Positions 1-5,562 of a stretch of 8,971 nucleotides of DNA are shown here, in pieces. Location: positions 1 through 8,971 of the forward strand of contig CAZWEI010000045.1 of assembly GCA_964632135.1 (NCBI GenBank), written 5' to 3'. Numbering within the stretch: position 1 is the stretch's first letter; the number at the start of each line of letters is the position of its first letter. Source of the DNA: JBFMAP01 sp964632135. GTDB taxonomy: Archaea; Micrarchaeota; Micrarchaeia; Burarchaeales; JBFMAP01. The translations under genes and the position numbers were made by a program. The notes beneath the pieces were generated by a model, which was given only the letters and a program-made list of their open reading frames with translations, did no database searches and was not told the DNA's origin.

Positions 1-975
1 ATGCTCCTTGACGAAGTGACTAGCGCGAAGGGCTGGGAGGGCTGGCTTGCGCGGACGCACGAGCTTCTCAAGGGGAAACTGAAGCTGATTGTCAGCTCTT
101 CCCGCAGGAGCTTGATAACCCCGAGCAAGCCGCTGCGGGGCCGCATACTCACCTACGAGCTGTTCCCTCTGTCCTTTAAGGAATTCCTGCGCTTTGGGGG
201 GCGGCGGGCGGAAAAAACCACTGCCGGCAGGGGGAAACTGGAGAGGGCGTTTTCCGAATACCTTAAATACGGGGGGTTCCCCGAGGTGGCATTGGCAAAG
301 GAGGAAGTGGACAAGGTGCGGATACTGAACTCCTATTTCAAGGACATTGTCGGGCTCGATGTGGCCGAGGCATCCGGGGAGGACATCGGCGTTGTTGAAA
401 CGTTTGGGAGATACGTTGTCCAAAGCCCATATTTTTCAGCTTCGAAATGCCTGAACTTCCTTAAGAGTCTTGGCCACAAAATCGGCAAGGAGAAGATTCT
501 CCGCATGGAGCGTTTTTCGCAGGCAAGCTACCTGTTTTTCTTCGTCCAGATTTTCTCATACAACATCAAGGACAGATCCCAATACCCGAGGAAAGCTTAC
601 TGCGGGGATACGGGTTTTTCATTAAGCACGACGGGGAAAATGGATTTTGGCAGGCTGTTTGAGAACGTCGTCTATATCGAGCTAAGGCGGAGGACCGGGG
701 GTCAGAGGGAGATATGCTACTGGAAGAACAGGGAGGGCAGGGAGGCGGACTTTTTGGTAAAGCGGGGCAACGACGTTGAAAGCGTAATCCAGGTCGTTTA
801 CGACTTGGAGAACGAGAGGACGTTCAAGCGGGAAATAGATGGCGCCGTGAAATGCGCGCGCGCATTCGGCATGAAAAGCGCAATGATCCTGACGAAAGAT
901 GTTTCCAAAACGGAAACGCACGAAGGAATCAGGATTATGTTCGTGCCGCTTATGGAATGGGCGCTAAAGGATTAA
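1..975 (+). CDS. AAA ATPase with DUF4143 C-terminal domain (5' partial)
   Basis: This is the C-terminal 324 residues of an ATP-binding protein of the AAA/DUF4143 family. The window opens inside the Walker B segment (MLLDEV, the acidic DE pair at residues 4-5), so the first ATG is almost certainly internal and the Walker A loop lies upstream. Next comes the family's strand and arginine region, LIVSSS (residues 29-34) and LRGRILTYELFPLSFKEFL (about 45-63). The C-terminal DUF4143 part has a PD-(D/E)XK-like pattern: GRLFENVVYIEL, then EADFLV, then IQVVYDL. This suggests a nuclease-like fold, but catalytic activity is uncertain. Such proteins are very common in archaea and are often mobile or lineage-specific; their substrate is unknown. 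The gene converges with argH on the other strand. The family call is firm, the function is not. Confidence 0.85.
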   Translation: MLLDEVTSAKGWEGWLARTHELLKGKLKLIVSSSRRSLITPSKPLRGRILTYELFPLSFKEFLRFGGRRAEKTTAGRGKLERAFSEYLKYGGFPEVALAKEEVDKVRILNSYFKDIVGLDVAEASGEDIGVVETFGRYVVQSPYFSASKCLNFLKSLGHKIGKEKILRMERFSQASYLFFFVQIFSYNIKDRSQYPRKAYCGDTGFSLSTTGKMDFGRLFENVVYIELRRRTGGQREICYWKNREGREADFLVKRGNDVESVIQVVYDLENERTFKREIDGAVKCARAFGMKSAMILTKDVSKTETHEGIRIMFVPLMEWALKD

Positions 976-1027
976 GACTCTGGTTTTCGTCTTGCCTCGC
1001 TCGCATGACAAATGAGGGTGTGTTATC

Positions 1028-1165
1028 TTACGCGCCCATCCATCTCAGAAAATCAATTATCCCTGTTATGTTCGTCGTGATAACGTAAAGCAGGAGCCCG
1101 AGCGCGATTAATGCCGTGCCGAGGAGCCTGGCATCAAAGAGTATTGAACGAAATTGGTGTGCATC
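1028..1165 (-). pseudogene. Cryptic 45-codon small membrane ORF after argH, no usable start
   Basis: Immediately after the argH TAG, and in the same frame, 45 sense codons run to a TAA at 1028-1030. The product would contain a clear hydrophobic segment (LLGTALIALGLLLYVITTN) followed by ITGIIDFLRWMGA, which looks like one transmembrane helix with a short amphipathic tail. Third positions favour G/C, as in neighbouring genes. No ATG, GTG or TTG lies in frame before the helix. An ATG at 1164-1162, overlapping the argH stop region (TAGGATG), is one frame off; it would read MHTNFVQYS and then end early. A one-base indel would join it to the helix frame to give a protein of about 46 residues. I read this as a frameshifted small membrane gene, a sequencing indel, or a decayed remnant. 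Readthrough of the argH stop is less likely. Confidence 0.35.
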
Positions 1166-2653
1166 CTATCTTACAATTTCCTCAACCGTCTTCCCCAATC
1201 TCTTGTGCGCGTCCTCCAACTTCTTCCTGCGCGCGCCTAGGGCGTTCTTCTTCTCCTCAATCAGCAGCTCGCGCGAAAGCATCATCCTGCGCACGCTCTC
1301 GGGCGCGGGGCCTGACGCGCGCGCCTTAACGCTCCCCAAAACATCGCAAGCATTAACTATCTCGCTCTTACTCACGCTCACGCTCTTCTTAGCAATCGCG
1401 CGAGCGTGTTTGTTGATGTCGGCGGGCGTGAGTTTGTTTAATGGTTTTTTCTTTTTCGCGCACATTTTCACGAGCGCGCCCACAATTTGGTGCGCGGTGC
1501 GGAACGGAATTCCCTTGCGCGCGAGCAGGTCAGCGAGGTCAGTGGCAGTGGAATAGCCTTCCTCTGCCGCTTCCTTCATTTTTTCCTTGTTTATTTTGAG
1601 AGTGCTAAGAATGTCCGCGAGGATGGCGAGCGAGCTTTTCGTGGTGTCGAGCGCGCTCATCACCGCGTACTTCGTTTCCTGGGGGTCGGAATTGTACCCG
1701 GAAATCAGGTTCTTCAGCAGCGCGAGCACGTGGAACAGGTTCCCGTAGACGCGCGCGGCGCGGCCGCGAATCAATTCCAGCGCCTCGGGGTTCTTCTTCT
1801 GGGGCATGATGGACGAGCCTGTGGCATACTCCTCGCTCAGTTCGACGAACCCGAACCCTGGCATGGAGTAGAGAATCAGCTCGTTCGAAAGCCGGCTCGC
1901 GTGCGTCATTATGAGCGCGAGATTCGAGATTACCTCTGCCTCGAGCTCCCCGCGCGAACTCACGACGTCAAGCGCGTTCCCGTGAACCTCCTCGAACCCG
2001 AGCAGTTCCGCGGTGAACTCCTTGTCGATGTTCCAACTCGTGCCTGCGAGCGCGCCTGCGCCCAGCGGATTGACATTAACGCGCGCGTATGCCTGCTCAA
2101 GGCGCTCGACGTCGCGCGCAAACCCCTCGAAATGCGAGGCGCACCAGAACGCGAAAGTGATGGGCTGCGCTATTCTCGTGTGCGTGTAGCCCGGCATCAC
2201 GGTTTGAAGGTTGTTCTTCTGAAGTTTGAGCAGCGCTGCCTGGAGCGCGAGCAGTTTCCAAATTACCTCATTAATTTCATCGCGCAGGAACATGCGCATA
2301 TCCACGTTAATTTGGTCGTTGCGCGAGCGCGCGGTGTGCATCTTTCCGCCTGCCTCGCCTGCCTCTGCTCTCACGAAATTCTCGACGGCGGTGTGAACGT
2401 CCTCGTCATCCTCGGAAATTGCGAACTTTCCTTTCTTGTGGAGTTCCTTCAATTTCCCCAGCGCGCGCAGTATTTTCTTAGCGTCTTCGCTAGGCAGAAT
2501 CCCCTGCTTGTGAAGCATCGCCACGTGCGCCTCGCTTCCTAAAATATCATAAAGGATAAGGCGCGCGTCCAGCTTCGCATTTTCAGAGGACGTGAATTCT
2601 ATTAACTCCTTTTTAGGGCCCTTCTCGAAAGCCCCTCCCCACATCTTTGCCAT
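1166..2653 (-). CDS. argH: Argininosuccinate lyase
   Basis: ArgH splits argininosuccinate into arginine and fumarate, the last step of arginine biosynthesis. It acts in the cytoplasm as a homotetramer of the fumarase/aspartase superfamily. The protein is 495 residues from the ATG at 2651-2653, near the usual family length. It begins MAKMWGG, as lyases of this family do. Conserved blocks are DVHTAVE (about 85-91), HTARSRNDQ (106-114), GYTHTRIAQP (155-164, with His158 the likely active-site histidine) and the superfamily signature GSSIMPQKKNP (279-289), whose second serine is the expected catalytic residue. A GGGAG sequence 8 bases before the ATG supports this start. A GTG at 2662, which adds three residues, sits where a leaderless start would fall relative to the TATA box at 2684-2692, so it cannot be excluded. 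No other arg genes are in the window. Confidence 0.96.
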   Translation of the reverse strand: MAKMWGGAFEKGPKKELIEFTSSENAKLDARLILYDILGSEAHVAMLHKQGILPSEDAKKILRALGKLKELHKKGKFAISEDDEDVHTAVENFVRAEAGEAGGKMHTARSRNDQINVDMRMFLRDEINEVIWKLLALQAALLKLQKNNLQTVMPGYTHTRIAQPITFAFWCASHFEGFARDVERLEQAYARVNVNPLGAGALAGTSWNIDKEFTAELLGFEEVHGNALDVVSSRGELEAEVISNLALIMTHASRLSNELILYSMPGFGFVELSEEYATGSSIMPQKKNPEALELIRGRAARVYGNLFHVLALLKNLISGYNSDPQETKYAVMSALDTTKSSLAILADILSTLKINKEKMKEAAEEGYSTATDLADLLARKGIPFRTAHQIVGALVKMCAKKKKPLNKLTPADINKHARAIAKKSVSVSKSEIVNACDVLGSVKARASGPAPESVRRMMLSRELLIEEKKNALGARRKKLEDAHKRLGKTVEEIVR

Positions 2654-2683
2654 ATTCACCACTCCCTACTCTTACGCGGGGGG

Positions 2684-2692
2684 TATATAAAA
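2684..2692 (-). promoter_or_regulatory. TATA box of argH
   Basis: On the minus strand this reads TTTTATATA. Its downstream edge is 22 bases from the GTG at 2662 and 31 bases from the ATG at 2653. The usual archaeal spacing would put transcription start close to the GTG, leaving a very short or absent leader. This is inferred from sequence only. Confidence 0.55.
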
Positions 2693-2710
2693 GTCTTAGC
2701 ATCATTCTCG

Positions 2711-2737
2711 GACGGGCTGGTGAAGCACCATGCCGTC
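2711..2737 (-). terminator. Hairpin at the 3' end of the Fic gene
   Basis: GACGG (2711-2715) and TGGTG (2718-2722) pair with CACCA (2726-2730) and CCGTC (2733-2737) around a three-base loop, with a two-base internal mismatch on each side. The structure overlaps the Fic stop codon at 2736-2738. On the minus strand a short T run follows further on, inside the argH TATA box. It may aid termination of the Fic transcript or protect its 3' end. Archaeal termination relies mainly on T-tracts, so the role is uncertain. Confidence 0.3.
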
Positions 2738-3653
2738 AGACCGCAGCCTCGAGGTAAAGGTCCAGCGCTCTTTCGACGTCCTTCCCAATCAGCATGGCAA
2801 GAGGTCTGAGATCGCCTTTGTCGGCCTTTTCAAGGGCGGAGTAGTAGGAACGGCGCTCCTCCCTTCTGAGTATTGTCGGCGGGAAGCCTGCACGGAGGAG
2901 GCGGAGGTTCATCAAAAGCCGCGCTAGTCTTCCATTTCCATCAACAAACGGATGTATCCTCACAGTCTCGTGGTGTATCCTGACCGCAGAATAGATGGCC
3001 CGAATTCCCTTCGTTTTGCCGTTGAGTTCGTTATAGACCTCCTTCATCATCTCGGGCACTTTCCGCCAATTCGGAAGCGTCAGTTTAGAACCCTGGATGA
3101 AAACCTGCTCGTGACGGTAGAAGCCGGCATTGTGAGGGTCTATCTTGTCCAGGATTGCGGCGTGAAGATTGAGCACGTCTGTTTCCGAGATTTTCCTCTT
3201 TCTATCCGCCATTCTCTCCAGCAAGCCAAGCGCCTCAAGGTGATTCGTGGCCTCAAGATGTTCGGTCATCGACTTTCCGCGTATCGTAATCCCTCTCCTA
3301 AGTACGAGCCACGTTTCACGCAGGCTGAGCCGGTTTCCCTCAATCGCGTTTGAGTGGTACGTCATGTCGACTTCGAACTTCTCACGCAGCCTCTTCAGGG
3401 TCTCGGGCTGAAGCGGCCTGAGGGAATCGAGTTTTTTCAGTTTTTGTTCGAGGCGCTTTCCCAGCGGGTTGTCAATCCATTCGCCATCCGTTTCATCAAA
3501 ATGAATGCCCTCCTTCTTGGCGTATTCCTCCGCGTCGTTTCTTGTCGGGAAGTACCGGAGCGCTTTCTGCCTCACTTTCCCGTCCACGCGCAGGTTTTCC
3601 ACCAGCTCGTAATAGTACGTGCTTCCTCTGCTTTTTTTTCTTATGAATGCCAT
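2736..3653 (-). CDS. Fic-domain AMP-transferase (class II, self-inhibited)
   Basis: Fic proteins transfer AMP, or another nucleotide moiety, from a nucleotide to hydroxyl side chains of target proteins. The catalytic motif is complete: HPFVDGNGRLAR at 234-245, with His234 as base, the DGNGR phosphate-binding loop and Arg245. The inhibitory helix motif (S/T)xxxE(G/N) is also present, as SNAIEG at 101-106, so Glu105 should block ATP binding in the resting state. The motif lies N-terminal to the Fic core, which is the class II arrangement. The first 50 residues (YYYELVEN, GKVRQKALRYF) form a small basic module often found on archaeal Fic proteins. The ATG at 3651-3653 has no Shine-Dalgarno sequence but lies 23 bases from a TATA-like box, which fits a leaderless transcript. 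There is no separate antitoxin gene. Targets cannot be read from sequence. Confidence 0.93.
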   Translation of the reverse strand: MAFIRKKSRGSTYYYELVENLRVDGKVRQKALRYFPTRNDAEEYAKKEGIHFDETDGEWIDNPLGKRLEQKLKKLDSLRPLQPETLKRLREKFEVDMTYHSNAIEGNRLSLRETWLVLRRGITIRGKSMTEHLEATNHLEALGLLERMADRKRKISETDVLNLHAAILDKIDPHNAGFYRHEQVFIQGSKLTLPNWRKVPEMMKEVYNELNGKTKGIRAIYSAVRIHHETVRIHPFVDGNGRLARLLMNLRLLRAGFPPTILRREERRSYYSALEKADKGDLRPLAMLIGKDVERALDLYLEAAV

Positions 3654-3659
3654 GGTATC

Positions 3660-3710
3660 TTGTAGTGCCGAATAATATTTAAATTTATCGTTTAAACTTC
3701 TCCACTACAA
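3660..3710. repeat. Inverted repeat TTGTAGTG / CACTACAA around the Fic promoter
   Basis: TTGTAGTG at 3660-3667 and CACTACAA at 3703-3710 form a perfect 8-base inverted pair separated by 35 AT-rich bases. The pair brackets the TATA-like box of the Fic gene; the left arm sits between the TATA box and the expected transcription start. The left arm extends as TTGTAGTGCCGAA. This matches arms of the palindromes at 4355-4405, so it belongs to the same local repeat family. Either an operator pair or a cassette end is possible. Confidence 0.5.
3676..3684 (-). promoter_or_regulatory. TATA-like box of the Fic gene
   Basis: The minus strand reads TTTAAATAT within an AT-rich stretch (about 3671-3688). 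Its edge is 23 bases upstream of the Fic ATG, and no ribosome-binding sequence lies between them, which predicts a leaderless transcript. Confidence 0.45.
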
Positions 3711-3743
3711 AATGGGCCCCGAATTAGATTTTTGCATGAATAT

Positions 3744-3801
3744 ACCATTAAATTTATATACACCATTTTAACATAATATTACCATAACGTTATGGAGGGG
3801 G
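3744..3801 (+). promoter_or_regulatory. TA1 promoter, operator palindrome and ribosome site
   Basis: TTTATATA at 3753-3760 is a likely TATA box, which puts transcription start near 3783. The start region carries a perfect 14-base palindrome, CCATAACGTTATGG, at 3782-3795. The half-motif ACCAT also occurs at 3744, 3762 and 3781, spaced 18-19 bases apart on both sides of the TATA box. This is a plausible operator array for the antitoxin or the TA complex. GGAGGGGG at 3794-3801 is a strong ribosome site for the ATG at 3807, with 5 bases between. Confidence 0.55.
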
Positions 3802-3806
3802 ATGCG

Positions 3807-4067
3807 ATGAACATCAGCATGCATTTCGAAGGTTACGTCGAAAAAGTCATAGCGGAGGCGGTACGGACGGGAATCGCCAAGACAAAGGCTGAAGCCCTGC
3901 GCCTGGGCGTGCTCGAACTTAACGACAAATACCAGTTGGTGAGGAACAGGATGGAGCAGGAGGAACTTGAAGAGGACCTCAGGGAAATAGCGCGCATTGA
4001 GCGGGACATAAAAACAGGCAAGGAAAAAGTTCACCGCGTAAAAAACATCAGCGAGCTTTCCGAGTGA
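3807..4067 (+). CDS. TA1 antitoxin, ribbon-helix-helix-like
   Basis: An 86-residue protein with the plan of a type II antitoxin that also represses its own operon. The N-terminal 40 residues (MNISMHFEGYVEKVI, then TKAEALRLGVLEL) resemble a ribbon-helix-helix DNA-binding domain: a short strand, then two helices. The charged remainder (MEQEELEEDLREIARIERDIKTGKE) is helical and probably wraps the toxin. I chose the ATG at 3807 because GGAGGGGG lies 5 bases upstream; the ATG at 3792 is inside the operator palindrome and overlaps that ribosome site. It precedes a RelE-type toxin gene with a GTGA junction. It resembles the TA2 antitoxin at 5563-5826, sharing TKAEA, then R.G.LEL and a K.GK segment near the end. 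The exact Pfam family is not assigned. Confidence 0.8.
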   Translation: MNISMHFEGYVEKVIAEAVRTGIAKTKAEALRLGVLELNDKYQLVRNRMEQEELEEDLREIARIERDIKTGKEKVHRVKNISELSE

Positions 4068-4081
4068 TTCTTGGTGATTGC

Positions 4082-4333
4082 TTGTACGAACTTTTCGCCA
4101 CGGACACTTTCAAAAAGGACTTCACGAAGTTGGATAAATCCTCGCAGGAGCATCTGCAAAAACTGCTGCCTAAAATTCTGGAAAACCCGAGGCGGTTCAA
4201 GCCGCTGAAGGCGCATCCGAACTACTACCGCCTGCGGTTCGAGCGCTACCGCCTGGTCTATCACGTAGAAGACAACCGGATAACGCTGATGTTCGTGAGA
4301 AAGCGCGACGAGGCATACCGCGATATTGGATAA
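4082..4333 (+). CDS. TA1 toxin, RelE/ParE superfamily
   Basis: A small basic protein of the RelE/ParE toxin superfamily. RelE-type members usually cut mRNA on the ribosome, while ParE-type members poison gyrase; which applies here is not clear. Features include YELFATDTFKKDFTKLDKS at the start, then helices ending in LPKILENPRRFKPLKAHPNYYRLRFERYRLVYHVEDN, followed by the last strand ITLMFVRKRDEAY. The arginine-rich central strands RLRFERYRLVYHV are typical of the fold. The reading frame opens at a GTG at 4064 that overlaps the antitoxin stop. I prefer TTG at 4082: GGTGA lies 4 bases upstream of it, and the protein then begins (M)YELFATDTF, the usual family N-terminus, giving 83 residues. It is co-transcribed with the antitoxin. 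Confidence 0.82.
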   Translation: MYELFATDTFKKDFTKLDKSSQEHLQKLLPKILENPRRFKPLKAHPNYYRLRFERYRLVYHVEDNRITLMFVRKRDEAYRDIG

Positions 4334-4354
4334 ATTATGTTGCGCGGTTCATAC

Positions 4355-4405
4355 TGTAGTGCCTAAACACCAACCAGAGATAAGCATGTATCTTTAGGCA
4401 CTACA
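4355..4405. repeat. Perfect 13-base palindrome with inner stem (tandem element 1)
   Basis: TGTAGTGCCTAAA at 4355-4367 pairs exactly with TTTAGGCACTACA at 4393-4405. Within the 25-base loop a second dyad, AGATA (4378-4382) and TATCT (4389-4393), can form its own small stem; it shares one base with the outer stem. The element lies 21 bases after the TA1 toxin stop. It precedes a related palindrome at 4426-4470 and shares its arm with the repeat at 3660. Candidate roles are a bidirectional terminator between convergent operons, a MITE-like or recombination end, or a structured RNA. Confidence 0.75.
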
Positions 4406-4425
4406 AAAACAGACGGTTTGAGAAA

Positions 4426-4470
4426 AGGTGACTACATCCACTGATGTTGCGATCATTTTTGTAGTCACCT
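4426..4470. repeat. Perfect 11-base palindrome with inner stem (tandem element 2)
   Basis: AGGTGACTACA at 4426-4436 pairs exactly with TGTAGTCACCT at 4460-4470. The 23-base loop holds TGAT (4442-4445) and ATCA (4452-4455). The right arm reads TTTTTGTAGTCACCTAA, close to the inverse of the element 1 right arm, TTTTTGTAGTGCCTAA, so the two elements look like diverged copies. Together they fill most of the 195-base space between the TA1 toxin stop and the end of the Imm-5-like operon. I see nothing else in that gap. Confidence 0.72.
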
Positions 4471-4528
4471 AATTTTCCCGGAAACACAGTCTCATTTGGA
4501 GGCCAGGCGAAGCGTAGTCCTCAGACGC

Positions 4529-4750
4529 CTATTTCTTATGAAGCAAAACAGCCCAGCTCTTCACAAGCCCATCCTCCTTCGTTTCTTCTATTTTCCTCAG
4601 CGTCTTCGGAAACAGTTCCATTATCTGCTCCTTTGTGAAATACGGTGATTCTACAGGAGCAGGGCTTTCCGGGTTAAGCGCAAGATGCCTGATAAGCCAT
4701 TCCTTGTATTCACCGAAGCTCTTAACGTAAAAGTCAACTATCGCAATCAC
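4529..4750 (-). CDS. Small hypothetical protein, coupled to the Imm-5-like gene
   Basis: I do not recognise this 73-residue protein. It begins (M)IAIVDFYVKSFGEYKEWLIRHLALNPESP and continues with a helical middle (FTKEQIMELFPKTLRKIEE) and a C-terminal strand (VKSWAVLLHKK). It has no signal peptide, membrane segment or cysteine, and looks like a compact soluble domain. The start is a GTG at 4748-4750 whose bases overlap the stop of the upstream gene (GTGA). A GAGG sequence five bases before the GTG, inside a G-rich run, supports translational coupling. The tight overlap implies the two products are made together and may act together. As a last gene it could be a partner, a regulator or an additional small immunity factor; no function is assigned. 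Confidence 0.7.
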   Translation of the reverse strand: MIAIVDFYVKSFGEYKEWLIRHLALNPESPAPVESPYFTKEQIMELFPKTLRKIEETKEDGLVKSWAVLLHKK

Positions 4751-5214
4751 TCCCCCCTCAATTCAAGCAAATGCCGGTATTGCCAATCCCGTTCTTTGGC
4801 TATGGCGGCATCGACATCAGAGGAGTTGGCGGCTCTATGAATGGCCTGCAAGGAATAATTTGCAGCACCAACGGAATGAGCGGGAACATGCGCAGTTGCC
4901 ACCGCTTGACCTGCGGCACGGGCAGCAGAGCGGGCGGCGTTATCCTCTCCCACCCCGCGGGCAGCCGCATGAGCGTCAAGCGCGGCTTTGCGTACATCCG
5001 CCATCCTGAATATCCCGGTGCGTATCCATTTTCGGAGCGCTTCAATGGCTTTTCTGGGGCGGTGGTCTTCCGGATATTTTTCCTCAAAGTATGGCATGAC
5101 ACGCTCGACGCAATCAACTGCCCAGACGGCCAATGTTTTATGATCGGTTTTTCCCACAAGCTCTGCAATTGACTCGTCTTTGCGCGCAAGCGAAAATTTG
5201 GATTTTTCTTTCAT
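4747..5214 (-). CDS. Imm-5-like domain protein (putative immunity protein)
   Basis: A 155-residue soluble protein matching the Imm-5-like domain usually named 'putative immunity protein'. Recognisable blocks are DHKTLAVWAVDCVERV (24-39), EEKYPEDHRPRKAIEALRKW (44-63), KAALDAHAAAR (76-86) and the alanine-rich helix AARAAGQAVATAHVPAHSVGAANYSLQAI (97-125). The histidines and small residues in this last block are characteristic of the family. The domain was named from association with polymorphic toxin systems, but many copies stand alone and the biochemical role is unproven. The ATG at 5214 has a strong GGGGTGA four bases upstream (5219-5225). The sequence CCCTTTATAGGG (5223-5234) just upstream is a short dyad. 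It is the first gene of a two-gene operon and lies 83 bases after the TA2 toxin on the same strand. No polymorphic toxin is visible nearby. Confidence 0.82.
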   Translation of the reverse strand: MKEKSKFSLARKDESIAELVGKTDHKTLAVWAVDCVERVMPYFEEKYPEDHRPRKAIEALRKWIRTGIFRMADVRKAALDAHAAARGVGEDNAARSAARAAGQAVATAHVPAHSVGAANYSLQAIHRAANSSDVDAAIAKERDWQYRHLLELRGE

Positions 5215-5297
5215 ATTTTCACCCCTTTATAGGGCGATTTTTTAGCAAAGCCGTTCCGCCCTCCGAAACCCGAGGATTTTCTGGTTTGCCAGCCGGC

Positions 5298-5561
5298 TCA
5301 CAGCCCGAGCCATTTCTCGTATTCCTTGTGGTCGCCGACGAAATATACAACTTTAATTTTCTTTTTCTCGTCAATTGTGTAGCATACGCGGTGCTGGCCT
5401 ATCTCGGAAACGTAAAAAGGCAGCCCCTTTTTCAGGTGCCGCGCGTAAGTGGTGGTTTTCAACTGCTGGATTTTTCTCCAAACCCGCTCCTGCATGCTTC
5501 TGTCGAGTTTCTCGAAATAGTCCCCCCATCCCTTGGCGAATTCAAGCCTGTACTCGCCCAT
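5298..5561 (-). CDS. TA2 toxin, RelE/ParE superfamily
   Basis: An 87-residue RelE/ParE-type toxin, second gene of a two-gene operon. The N-terminal strand and helix pair is YRLEFAKGWGDYFEKLDRSMQERVWRKIQQLK, and the core strands are LPFYVSEIGQHRVCYTIDEKKKIKVVYFVGDHKEYEKWL. The pattern of an 'I..HRV.Y' strand followed by a strand ending in VGDHKEYEKW is typical of RelE-like mRNA interferases. The final helix residues H-x-x-Y, as in RelE/HigB relatives, could be part of the active site. The ATG is separated by one base from the antitoxin stop (TAGCATG). Its antitoxin resembles that of TA1, but the two toxins are clearly diverged. Confidence 0.87.
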   Translation of the reverse strand: MGEYRLEFAKGWGDYFEKLDRSMQERVWRKIQQLKTTTYARHLKKGLPFYVSEIGQHRVCYTIDEKKKIKVVYFVGDHKEYEKWLGL

Positions 5562-5562
5562 G

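Noticed and set aside
976..1027. RNA gene or tRNA between the ATPase gene and the small ORF
   Set aside because: The stretch is too short and shows no cloverleaf or conserved box; no tRNA or rRNA was seen elsewhere in the window.
1487..2542. 351-codon open frame on the + strand
   Set aside because: It lies fully antisense to argH, whose catalytic motifs are intact. The translation is rich in Arg/His/Val with no family features, as expected for the opposite strand of a GC-rich gene.
3792..3806. Earlier ATG for the TA1 antitoxin
   Set aside because: It falls inside the operator palindrome and overlaps the ribosome site that serves the ATG at 3807.
4355..4470. CRISPR array or integron attC sites
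   Set aside because: There are only two units of unequal stems with no spacers of regular length, and no core sites of the integron type.
4505..4530. AGGCG/CGCCT inverted repeat at the end of the 73-residue gene
   Set aside because: Only a five-base stem with a long loop and no T run on the coding strand; too weak to call a terminator.
4771..5189. Open frames of 129-133 codons across the Imm-5-like gene
   Set aside because: The Imm-5-like frame has recognisable blocks and a strong ribosome site; these are shadows in other frames.
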